From: an uncultured Methanomicrobiales archaeon
GTDB taxonomy: Archaea > Thermoplasmatota > Thermoplasmata > Methanomassiliicoccales > Methanomethylophilaceae
Assembly: GCA_937892275.1 (NCBI GenBank)
Contig: CALAVG010000030.1
Span: 1-10,178, forward strand
DNA length: 10,178 nt
Direction of reading: 5' to 3'
In this document: piece after piece, positions 1 through 6,284 of the stretch
Position numbering within the stretch: position 1 is the stretch's first letter
How the letters are laid out: every line of letters begins with the position of its first letter
Notes under the pieces: generated by a model
Told to the model about the DNA's origin: nothing
What the model saw: only the letters and a program-made list of their open reading frames with translations
Databases searched by the model: none
Made by a program: the position numbers and the translations under genes

Positions 1-1574
1 CCCTTAAGCATCCCGAACTGTTCGAGAGGCTCGGCATCGGTGCACCCAAGGGAGTGCTGCTTTACGGACCTCCTGGTACAGGTAAGACACTCATCGCCGA
101 AGCCGTTGCGAACGAATCCGGAGCGAAGCTCTTCTCCGTCCGCGGTCCCGAGATCATCGGACAGTACTACGGTCAGAGCGAGGAGAGGCTCAGGGAGATC
201 TTCAAGGAGGCGTCGGAGAACACCCCTAGCATAATCTTCCTCGACGAGATAGATTCTATAGCACCCAATAGGGACTCCGTATCCGGAGAGGTCGAGAGAC
301 GTGTCGTAGCACAGCTGCTCACACTCATGGACGGGCTCGGGGACAGAGGGAATGTCATAGTCGTTGCGGCCACCAACAGGGAGGATTCCATAGACCCCGC
401 ACTCAGGAGGCCCGGAAGGTTCGACAGGGAGATCGAGATAGGTATCCCCGGACGCAAATCCCGCAGCGACATCCTGAACGTCCACATGAGGGGCATGCCC
501 TTAACAGACGATGTGTCTCTCGAGGCCCTGGCAGGCATGACACAGGGGTTTGTGGGTGCCGATCTTGCAGCATTGTGCAGAGAAGCGGCCATGAAGTGCG
601 TAAGGTCGCACATGAAGGATCTCGATCTCGACAAGCCCATACCCAACGAGATCCTGGAGAACATGAAGGTCTCTATGGCTGATTTCAAGGATGCCCTGGC
701 GGATGTGGAGCCCAGCGGAATGAGGGAGGTCCTCGTCGAGATACCCAAGGTCACCTGGGATGATGTGGGAGGCTTGGAGGATGTCCGCAAGGATATCGAG
801 GAGGCCTTCGTACCTGAAGAGGGCAACAGATTTTATGACAGGCTTGGTATCGAACCCGCCAAAGGGATACTGCTATACGGACCGCCTGGCACAGGTAAGA
901 CCCTCATCGCCAAGGCGGTGGCCAACGAGGCCGGAGCGAACTTCATAACGGTCAACGGACCGGAGATGGCGAGCAAGTGGTTCGGCGAGAGCGAGAGGGC
1001 GATCCGTCAGATCTTCAAGAGGGCCAAGCAGATGGCCCCGTGCATCATATTCTTCGACGAGATAGATTCCATAGCGCCCATCCGCGGTGGCGACAGCTCC
1101 GCGTGGGAGAAGGTGGTAGCGCAGATGCTCACATCCATGGACGGGGTGGAGAGCCTCAACAACGTGATGGTCATGGCGGCCACCAACAGACCGGACATGA
1201 TCGATCCGGCACTCCTCAGACCCGGGAGATTCGATAAGCTCATACTAGTTGGCAAACCGAATGAGAAGGCCCGTGTGAACATTCTCAAGGTACATACAAA
1301 GAAGATGCCTCTGATGGATGTCGACCTAGAATACGTCGCATCGAGGACCGATGGGTATGTAGGAGCGGATCTGGCACTTCTCTGCAGAGAGGCAGGATTA
1401 TCTGCATACCGCAATGATAAGGATGCCGAATTCGTCACCATGGACGACTTCGAGAACGCGCTTCTGAATGTATCACCTTCGGTCGATTCTAACATGTTCG
1501 AGAACTACGACAAGATCGGAAAGGACCTCAACAAGCGCCGTTCCGGATGGGATAACGTACCGTTCTACGGATGA
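1..1574 (+). CDS. cdc48: Cdc48/VAT-type AAA+ ATPase, 5'-truncated by window edge
   Basis: ATP-driven unfoldase/segregase of the p97/VAT family, a cytoplasmic double-ring hexamer that extracts and unfolds proteins. The frame is open to the left edge (first full codon at base 3), so the N-terminal substrate-binding domain and the start of D1 lie outside. Two AAA+ modules are visible. D1 has Walker A GPPGTGKT at 66-89, Walker B IIFLDEID at 231-254, and the VVAATNR sensor and RRPGRFD finger region just after. D2 has Walker A at 879-902, Walker B IIFFDEID at 1044-1067, and AATNRPD and LLRPGRFD. Pore loops are YYG in D1 and KWFG in D2. The D1-D2 linker (REVLVEIPKVTWDDVGGLE) is typical. The D2 entry EEAFVPEEGNRFYDRLGI departs from the usual form, which has a P-x-K-x-P-E-x-F core. 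The protein ends PFYG, which fits an HbYX proteasome-docking tail. Start lies upstream; stop is TGA. The downstream gene converges directly on it. Confidence 0.97.
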   Translation, partial: LKHPELFERLGIGAPKGVLLYGPPGTGKTLIAEAVANESGAKLFSVRGPEIIGQYYGQSEERLREIFKEASENTPSIIFLDEIDSIAPNRDSVSGEVERRVVAQLLTLMDGLGDRGNVIVVAATNREDSIDPALRRPGRFDREIEIGIPGRKSRSDILNVHMRGMPLTDDVSLEALAGMTQGFVGADLAALCREAAMKCVRSHMKDLDLDKPIPNEILENMKVSMADFKDALADVEPSGMREVLVEIPKVTWDDVGGLEDVRKDIEEAFVPEEGNRFYDRLGIEPAKGILLYGPPGTGKTLIAKAVANEAGANFITVNGPEMASKWFGESERAIRQIFKRAKQMAPCIIFFDEIDSIAPIRGGDSSAWEKVVAQMLTSMDGVESLNNVMVMAATNRPDMIDPALLRPGRFDKLILVGKPNEKARVNILKVHTKKMPLMDVDLEYVASRTDGYVGADLALLCREAGLSAYRNDKDAEFVTMDDFENALLNVSPSVDSNMFENYDKIGKDLNKRRSGWDNVPFYG

Positions 1575-3116
1575 TTAGAGCCTCTTGAGCATATACGGCA
1601 GGTCCTTGCGGAATCCCAGCGATTCGTAGTACTTCCTGACACCGACACCGCTGGTGACGCGTATGCCGTTCTTCCCGTTCTCCACGGCTATGCGCTCTGC
1701 CTCCGCTACTAGTGTCTTTCCGTAACCCCTGTGCTGCCAATCCTCGCCCGCATCCCCTATGGAGACGATCTTCCCGAAGACCTTCAGCTCCCTTATGGTG
1801 GCTACCGGATTCTGATCTATTCTCACACGGACATATCCTACAAGAGAATCCTCGTACTCGAGGGCGACGAAGTACTCCTTACCGCCACTGGCGTCGTATT
1901 CGGTGATCTTCAGATGTACCTTCTCAGGATCCTCGAGCCTTACGCCCCTGTGCCCGACCTCTCTGCAGCGGATGCATCTGCACGGTCTCCCGCGCCTCTC
2001 CATCTCGTCGCCGACGAGCTGGCGTATATTGCTCTGCATGATACCGGCGGTAATCTGGGGAACGGGGATATCCCTCTGTATGCGTTGTATCCTCACGTAT
2101 TCGGGAACGGTCTCCTTCATCCTGCAGAGGAGATCCACGGCCTCGTCGGTGTCCAGAGGTTTGTAAGAACCTTCCTTCCACCACTCCAGGACCTTGGTTC
2201 CCTCCACCACCAGTGTAGGATAGAACTTCAGCATGTCCGGACGGTAGTCAGGATCGTCGAATACCTTCCTGAAGCATTCCAGGTCATGTTCGGGCGATGA
2301 GCCGGGCAATCCCGGCATGAGATGATAGCATATCTTCAGTCCATGATCCTTGCACCTCTTGGTGCAGTCGCGGACCGCATCGGTCCTGTGCCCGCGGTCG
2401 ACCTTGTCGAGGATATCGTCATCGAGGATCTGCACCCCGAGCTCTACTCTTGTTGCCCCAAGTCTCATGGACCTCTCTATCTGATTGTTGTCGAACACAT
2501 CGGGACGCGTCTCCACGGTAAGTCCAACGCATCTGTGGGCGGAGACCTCGTTAAGAGCCTGTGCCTCTCCCAATGTTGTGGAGTCCACTCCGTTCATTGC
2601 ATCGAAGCATCTGCGGACGAACCATTCCTGATACTCGGGATCCCTACATGTGAAGGTTCCTCCCATGATGATCAAATCTATCTTATCCGTGAGATGACCG
2701 ATATCCGTCAGCTGATTGATCCTGTCTGATACCTGCTTGTACGGATCGAAATCGTTCCTACCTGCACGCCTCGCTGCAGGTTCCTTTCCAGTGTATGACT
2801 GGGGGGAATTGTTCGCCACCCCTCCGGGACAGTATGCACATTTCCCGTGCGGACAGTCGAACGGCGATGACATCACCGCCACCACGGCTACACCGCTCAT
2901 GGTGCGCATGGGCTTCTTAATAAGGAACGGTAAGAGAAGTTCGCGATCCTCCTCTGCGACATTCGCCAGGATATCCGAACTCCTGGGCACCTGACCGAGA
3001 TCGTACTTCTTGCTCAGCTTCAGTTTGAGATTCTGCAGTTCATCGCGGTCCCTGACCTTCCCGGTCTTGACCGCATCGATGATCTCTTCGGACAAGGCAA
3101 CGATGCGCTCATCCAT
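1575..3116 (-). CDS. elp3: Elp3: tRNA U34 carboxymethyluridine synthase (radical SAM + GNAT)
   Basis: Archaeal Elp3, a stand-alone enzyme that installs the cm5 group on wobble uridine 34 of tRNA using acetyl-CoA and S-adenosylmethionine. The 513 residues are full length for the family. The radical-SAM cluster motif is C88-x4-C93-x2-C96 (CPHGKCAYCPGG). Family blocks around it include SYTGKEPAARRAGRNDFDPY (107-126) and MGGTFTCRDPEYQEWF (151-166). A Cys/His zinc site, C379-x-C381-x2-C384 with H389, links to the C-terminal GNAT domain, whose acetyl-CoA loop is QHRGYG (461-466), followed by RKYYESLGF. The ATG overlaps the end of the 84-codon gene upstream by 8 bases and lacks a clear Shine-Dalgarno sequence, so translation is probably coupled. 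It is the last gene of a three-gene operon. Its TAA stop abuts the cdc48 stop with zero spacing. It is the only main gene here not ending in TGA. Confidence 0.97.
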   Translation of the reverse strand: MDERIVALSEEIIDAVKTGKVRDRDELQNLKLKLSKKYDLGQVPRSSDILANVAEEDRELLLPFLIKKPMRTMSGVAVVAVMSSPFDCPHGKCAYCPGGVANNSPQSYTGKEPAARRAGRNDFDPYKQVSDRINQLTDIGHLTDKIDLIIMGGTFTCRDPEYQEWFVRRCFDAMNGVDSTTLGEAQALNEVSAHRCVGLTVETRPDVFDNNQIERSMRLGATRVELGVQILDDDILDKVDRGHRTDAVRDCTKRCKDHGLKICYHLMPGLPGSSPEHDLECFRKVFDDPDYRPDMLKFYPTLVVEGTKVLEWWKEGSYKPLDTDEAVDLLCRMKETVPEYVRIQRIQRDIPVPQITAGIMQSNIRQLVGDEMERRGRPCRCIRCREVGHRGVRLEDPEKVHLKITEYDASGGKEYFVALEYEDSLVGYVRVRIDQNPVATIRELKVFGKIVSIGDAGEDWQHRGYGKTLVAEAERIAVENGKNGIRVTSGVGVRKYYESLGFRKDLPYMLKRL

Positions 3117-3363
3117 AGTACACGCTGCCGGGTTCCTTCTTCTTGGACTGCTTCTTGGGAGCGTTCTCCAGAAGGTCTAGGTAGATTATCTGTGCCAGAT
3201 TGATGAACCTCATGGTCCCGTCATCCAGTTGGATGACCATCATTGTCTCTGCTCCCACGGCAGAATAACCCTTGAAAATACCTGTTGTGAGTTCCTCGTC
3301 ACCGTGGTTGACACGGCACTTGGATCCAATGGAAACGATGTACTCCCCGTCCACGCCTATCAC
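3109..3363 (-). CDS. Small Sm/SH3-like archaeal protein with YYG C-terminus
   Basis: 84 residues, function unknown. It starts at GTG, which overlaps the stop of the upstream regulator in a GTGA junction. This coupling, the 8-base overlap with elp3 and the absence of a better start support the assignment. The N-terminal ~65 residues have a beta-rich pattern (GSKCRVNHGDEELTTGIFKG, then MMVIQLDDGTMRFINLAQII) like a small SH3 or Sm-fold barrel: alternating hydrophobics, a glycine turn, then DDG. The tail is flexible and lysine-rich (KKQSKKKE) and ends SVYYG. A C-terminal hydrophobic-Tyr-X is the docking tail of proteasomal ATPases and assembly factors, and Cdc48 in this window ends similarly. RNA binding is possible given the fold guess and the neighbour Elp3. 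Gene reality is well supported; function is not. Confidence 0.85.
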   Translation of the reverse strand: MIGVDGEYIVSIGSKCRVNHGDEELTTGIFKGYSAVGAETMMVIQLDDGTMRFINLAQIIYLDLLENAPKKQSKKKEPGSVYYG

Positions 3364-3809
3364 TTCTGAGCAAGCAGATCACGGAAGTGGATGACAGTTT
3401 TACGATAATTCTCCATGGCCATGTTCACATTGGCCTCGGTGAAGCTCCAGGCCTTGACGATGTCACCGAACCTTATGCGATAACCCTTGCGGACCTGGTT
3501 GTTGAACTCGACATCCATGGCCTCGAGCAAATCCATCGACTTCAGCTTGTTGATGTGCCTGTAGATCGTGGGTTTGGTCGTCTCCAAGAGGACGGCGAGC
3601 TCCTCGACGGTCCAGGCCTTCGCGGGATATGCCATGAGGTAATCCATGAAAAGACGGTACGGAACGCTCTCCCTGATGGTCACTGCGCCGGTCTTGGGAT
3701 CGTATCCCTTAGGGAGATACCCTATCTGAACGAGTAATGTCTCTGCGACAACGTCAACATCGGACACCCCACTCATCGGTGTATTGCTGACCACCTGTAG
3801 TTCGAACAT
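3360..3809 (-). CDS. Winged-helix (ArsR-like) transcriptional regulator
   Basis: 149-residue probable DNA-binding protein and first gene of the operon with the Sm/SH3-like protein and elp3. The winged helix sits around residues 50-110: YRLFMDYLMAYPAKAWTVEE is helix 1 and its lead-in, LAVLLETTKPTIYRHINKLK (71-90) is the helix-turn-helix with recognition helix, and EFNNQVRKGYRIRFG (101-115) is the wing. The N-terminal ~45 residues form a separate region, and the C-terminal helix (VNMAMENYRKTVIHFRDLLAQ) may dimerise. No metal-binding cysteine pair is present, so classical ArsR metal sensing is unlikely. The ATG lies about 9 bases downstream of the start site predicted from a TATA-like box at 3841-3847. 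A 7-base inverted repeat (3811-3817 and 3855-3861) flanks that box and could be its own operator. The ligand and target are not visible. Confidence 0.88.
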   Translation of the reverse strand: MFELQVVSNTPMSGVSDVDVVAETLLVQIGYLPKGYDPKTGAVTIRESVPYRLFMDYLMAYPAKAWTVEELAVLLETTKPTIYRHINKLKSMDLLEAMDVEFNNQVRKGYRIRFGDIVKAWSFTEANVNMAMENYRKTVIHFRDLLAQK

Positions 3810-3810
3810 C

Positions 3811-3861
3811 TGTTACCAGAGAGGCCTATAGCGATTGATGTTTTTAATGGTTAAGGTAACA
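3811..3861. repeat. Inverted repeat TGTTACC...GGTAACA flanking a promoter, candidate operator
   Basis: TGTTACC at 3811-3817 and its exact reverse complement GGTAACA at 3855-3861 lie either side of the TATA-like box at 3841-3847. They are 44 bp apart centre to centre, about four helical turns. Such spacing would suit two dimers on one DNA face or a short loop. One arm lies at the predicted transcription start. The repeat is seen directly; binding by the winged-helix product is inference. Confidence 0.45.
3841..3847 (-). promoter_or_regulatory. TATA-like box of the regulator-SH3-elp3 operon
   Basis: On the minus strand the sequence reads TTAAAAA, 31 bases upstream of the ATG at 3809. Its centre predicts a start site near 3818 and a leader of about 9 bases. 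The 107-base gap (3810-3916) otherwise holds AT-rich sequence, an inverted repeat and the terminator of the upstream operon. Confidence 0.5.
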
Positions 3862-3911
3862 CGTTAATTCTGCCCCTTATACACCTTTATTTTCTGGGTT
3901 AAAATAGTATG

Positions 3912-3916
3912 AAAAA
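3912..3916 (-). terminator. Oligo-T terminator directly after the XRE regulator gene
   Basis: On the minus strand TTTTT follows the TGA stop at once, with a second T-rich stretch (TATTTTAA) about ten bases later. Archaeal RNA polymerase can terminate at such T tracts without a hairpin. It separates the thioredoxin operon from the regulator-elp3 operon. Confidence 0.45.
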
Positions 3917-4429
3917 TCACAGATTCTGAATCAATCTCTCCATCGCGACACCGATGCTACTGGTGGGTATCACGCGGGAGACGGGGATCGAGAGGATCTT
4001 CTCGACCGTGGGTGCTACGATGGGTGCGCATATCAATCCGAGGGCCCCGTCCCTCTCCGCACGGACGGCGGCGAGGATGGCATCCTCCAAAGTTGCTACG
4101 GGGTATTCGTGGACGCTTATCTCGTTCCCGTTGACCATGACGGACTTGGGGATGTTCTCCAATGCAGTGGAGGCCGCTATGATGGCAATGAAACGGGAAT
4201 CCTCGGACTTGTTAAGGATCTTCAATGCCTTGATCACCTGACGCGCAGTCCTCAGATTGGGTTCCCTTCCGCCTTCCATGACCTTGTACATGGTGCTCTG
4301 GGAGAGACCGGTCGCATGGCAGAACTCGTTGAGGGACATCTTGAGCTCCTCGTCGAGGATGTTGCGCATGGCGATCTGGAATCCGCCCTCCTCCCTGAGC
4401 ATTCCCGTGATGAGGTCGTCGACGGTCAT
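3917..4429 (-). CDS. XRE-type HTH regulator with C-terminal sensor-like domain
   Basis: 170-residue probable transcription factor, third gene after trx and trxB. I start it at the ATG whose first base is 4429, one base past the trxB stop (TGAgATG), with an AGGGA Shine-Dalgarno-like sequence upstream. Longer versions run into trxB in another frame and look non-coding. After an N-terminal helix, the lambda/XRE-type HTH spans residues ~29-73 (LKMSLNEFCHATGLSQSTMY, then LRTARQVIKALKIL). Residues ~79-170 form an alpha/beta domain (RFIAIIAAS, VHEYPVATLEDAILAAVRAE, GALGLICAPIVAPTVEKI, IPVSRVIPTSS) that resembles small-molecule-binding regulator domains. I recognise the architecture from archaeal proteins but cannot name the ligand. 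Cysteines at 37, inside the HTH, and 134 could be redox-sensitive, which would suit its thioredoxin neighbours; this is inference. Confidence 0.88.
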   Translation of the reverse strand: MTVDDLITGMLREEGGFQIAMRNILDEELKMSLNEFCHATGLSQSTMYKVMEGGREPNLRTARQVIKALKILNKSEDSRFIAIIAASTALENIPKSVMVNGNEISVHEYPVATLEDAILAAVRAERDGALGLICAPIVAPTVEKILSIPVSRVIPTSSIGVAMERLIQNL

Positions 4430-4430
4430 C

Positions 4431-5324
4431 TCAGTTCCCTTTGACGAAATCGGCGGCGTTGAGACCTGCGATGCAGCCCTGACCGACAGCCTTCGCCACC
4501 TGCCACGGCTTACCGGTGATATCGCCGCATGCGAAGACACCTGGCACTTCAGTCTTGCAGTCCGCATCGACCTTGATGGTGTCGTCCATCTCCGGCATGA
4601 CACCTATATCCATAGCTATGTCGGCGGCCGATTTGGCACCGAGCTCAATGAACACTCCGTCGGTGGGGATCACGGTGCCGTCTACCAATGTAATCGATTC
4701 GACCTTGTCGGTACCGTCGATCGAGACAGGCCTGTTCGTGTACAGCCTGACACCGGCATCCAACGCCTTCGTCACTACGGAATCGTCAGCGGTGAGGTCC
4801 CATGCGACCCAGGATGTATCCGAAGCGTACGAAGTCATCAGCTTGGCAGATACCGCGGCCTCGGACTCATTACCGACCAGGACGACCCTGCGTCCCTTGT
4901 AAAAATTGCAGTCACACACGGCACAATAGCTGACACCCTTTCCGAAGAGCTCCTTCTCTCCGGGGACGGCGAGCTTCTTCCTGGAGATGCCGGTGGCGAT
5001 GATTACCGCCTTCGCCTTGATCTCCGTACCGTCGTCCGTCGTGAACAGGAATGCCCCGTTCTGGGCTGCCGATGACACCACGTTCTGATTGATGAATTCG
5101 GCCCCGAAGGCCTTGGCCTGCCCTATGCCGTCCGCCAGAATGTTATCCCCTTCGCTCACGACCCCGAAATAATTCTCTATATCAGTGCCGTGGACTGAAC
5201 TGTTTATCGTCTTCCCTACGACGGTCGTCTTGACCTTGGCACGGGAAGAGTGGATGGCGGCCTGCACGCCTGCAGGACCACATCCGATTATCAGGACATC
5301 TGTATCCAAGGTCTCACAGACCAT
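4431..5324 (-). CDS. trxB: Thioredoxin reductase-like flavoprotein with degraded NADPH site
   Basis: FAD enzyme that passes electrons to thioredoxin through a redox-active disulfide. 297 residues, normal for the low-molecular-weight family. The FAD Rossmann motif is GCGPAG (14-19), with DIENYFGV (48-55) after it, the disulfide is C134-A-V-C137 in SYCAVCD, and the second FAD motif is VFACGDITGKPWQVAKAVGQ near the C-terminus. The pyridine-nucleotide domain (~145-240) is degraded: the usual GxGxxA is VGNESEAA (150-157), with N and E in place of two glycines, and the HRRD...R motif for the NADPH phosphate is missing (SWVAWDLTADDS). The gene overlaps trx by 11 bases, implying coupled expression. 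The electron donor may be F420H2, ferredoxin or another carrier, as known for some archaeal and clostridial relatives; that is inference. Confidence 0.93.
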   Translation of the reverse strand: MVCETLDTDVLIIGCGPAGVQAAIHSSRAKVKTTVVGKTINSSVHGTDIENYFGVVSEGDNILADGIGQAKAFGAEFINQNVVSSAAQNGAFLFTTDDGTEIKAKAVIIATGISRKKLAVPGEKELFGKGVSYCAVCDCNFYKGRRVVLVGNESEAAVSAKLMTSYASDTSWVAWDLTADDSVVTKALDAGVRLYTNRPVSIDGTDKVESITLVDGTVIPTDGVFIELGAKSAADIAMDIGVMPEMDDTIKVDADCKTEVPGVFACGDITGKPWQVAKAVGQGCIAGLNAADFVKGN

Positions 5325-5625
5325 TAATGATATCGAGGATGGCCTCTTTGGGTTTCAGTCCGACTGAAGTCTCCACGAGGACGTTTTCCTTGAATATCAG
5401 GAGAGTGGGGATCGCGTTGATGTTGAACCTAACGGCGATGGCCTGGTTGTCGTCGGTGTTGAGCTTGGCGACTCCGACCTTGCCGGCGAGCTCTGTGGAA
5501 AGCTCCTCGATGATGGGGCCCATCCTCCTGCAGGGGCCGCACCAGGGGGCCCAGCAGTCGATCAGAGCGATCTTGTTGTCCTCTATGAACTTGTCAAAAG
5601 TTGCCTCGGTGAGTTCGGTGACCAT
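5314..5625 (-). CDS. trxA: Thioredoxin
   Basis: 103-residue cytoplasmic thioredoxin that reduces protein disulfides. The active site W28-C-G-P-C32 and the cis-proline P73 (NAIPT) are intact, and length and the DCWAPWCGPCRRMGP, NTDDNQAIAVRFNI and IPTLLIFK blocks are canonical. There is no signal peptide. The ATG sits about 7 bases downstream of the start site predicted from a TATA-like box, and no Shine-Dalgarno sequence is seen, so the mRNA is probably nearly leaderless. It is first in the operon with trxB, which it overlaps by 11 bases, and the XRE-type regulator. The atypical nucleotide site of the partner reductase makes it the likely dedicated electron acceptor of an unusual thioredoxin system. 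Confidence 0.97.
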   Translation of the reverse strand: MVTELTEATFDKFIEDNKIALIDCWAPWCGPCRRMGPIIEELSTELAGKVGVAKLNTDDNQAIAVRFNINAIPTLLIFKENVLVETSVGLKPKEAILDIINGL

Positions 5626-5654
5626 GTTTATCGGAAATGAGCATACCCTACATC

Positions 5655-5662
5655 AATAAAAA
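5655..5662 (-). promoter_or_regulatory. TATA-like box of the trx operon, overlapping a terminator T-tract
   Basis: On the minus strand TTTTTATT lies about 30 bases upstream of the trx ATG. Its centre predicts initiation near 5632, a leader of about 7 bases. The same T-run follows the hairpin at 5668-5701, so it may also end transcripts of the HD gene. Confidence 0.5.
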
Positions 5663-5667
5663 GGACT

Positions 5668-5701
5668 CACCTCGGCGGTACGGAAGTACCGCACTAAGGT
5701 G
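5668..5701 (-). terminator. Hairpin plus T-tract after the HD-domain gene
   Basis: GCGGTAC (5675-5681) and GTACCGC (5686-5692) form a perfect 7-bp stem with a 4-base loop. CACCT (5668-5672) and AGGTG (5697-5701) extend it beyond an internal loop. On the minus strand it lies 4 bases after the TGA of the HD gene, and a T5 tract follows six bases past the outer arm, the layout of an intrinsic terminator. Confidence 0.6.
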
Positions 5702-5705
5702 CGTA

Positions 5706-6284
5706 TCAGTCCAATTGGAATTCATCGACCGTCTTCAGCCTGGGGTATTCGCCGAGCTTCGAAGGCATGACGTCTAGGTCCTCCCCGTAGAGGTCGGAGA
5801 GCTCCATGTGCAGGAGCTCGATCCTGTCCGCACCGCGGAAGGCACCCTTGTTGATGAGCTTGGAGACGGAATGGTTGTGGTCCACGACCCTGTTGTCGCT
5901 AACCAGGTTGTCCGCATGTGCGACGATCTTCTCCTCGATGGTCCTCGGCATGTAATCCCCTGGAGGGAGACCCATCTCCTCGACATCATCCTGGTCGAGA
6001 CCTGCGCCTGTGTGCTTGCGGACGATATCCACGAGCTCCGAAGGCAGACCGTACTCCTCGACCATTTTGGATCCGAGGTACGCGTGCATGATGCTGTGGT
6101 CCTTCGCGCGTCCGATGTCATGCAGGAGCGCTCCAGCTATCACCATTGGCATGTTGGCCGGCTTGATCCTTGAAGCAATCTCCTCCGCCACAGTCCTCAC
6201 GGTGCAGCAGTGGATGATGACCCTCTTCTTGCAGCCTGCGTCGATGAGGTACTCTATGCATTCGCGGTCAGTCGGAATTGGCAA
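5706..6284 (-). CDS. HD-domain phosphohydrolase, TIGR00295-type archaeal family
   Basis: 192-residue metal-dependent HD hydrolase. The metal ligands are visible: H25, H55-D56 in LLHDIGRAKDHSIMHAYLG, and D125 in IVAHADNL. An N-terminal PTDRECIEYLIDAGCKKRVI block matches the archaeal TIGR00295 family as I remember it. The substrate is unknown; related HD enzymes cleave nucleotides or phosphate esters. I take the TTG at 6284 as start because a purine-rich Shine-Dalgarno sequence (GAGGGGG) lies 7 bases upstream, the family N-terminus begins right there, and no other start occurs before residue 45. It overlaps the end of trm56 by 17 bases, so it is cotranscribed and probably coupled. This is the last gene of a three-gene operon; a hairpin terminator follows the TGA. 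The link with Trm56 suggests an RNA or nucleotide role, unproven. Confidence 0.9.
   Translation of the reverse strand: MPIPTDRECIEYLIDAGCKKRVIIHCCTVRTVAEEIASRIKPANMPMVIAGALLHDIGRAKDHSIMHAYLGSKMVEEYGLPSELVDIVRKHTGAGLDQDDVEEMGLPPGDYMPRTIEEKIVAHADNLVSDNRVVDHNHSVSKLINKGAFRGADRIELLHMELSDLYGEDLDVMPSKLGEYPRLKTVDEFQLD

Noticed and set aside
173..826. Long antisense frame opposite cdc48
   Set aside because: The plus-strand frame carries all AAA+ motifs. The antisense product is Ser/Leu-rich shadow sequence typical of GC-biased coding DNA.
4430..4603. 58-codon N-terminal extension of the XRE-type regulator
   Set aside because: It overlaps trxB in another frame and has Arg/Ser-rich, shadow-like composition. 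The ATG at 4429 has a Shine-Dalgarno-like sequence and correct operon spacing.
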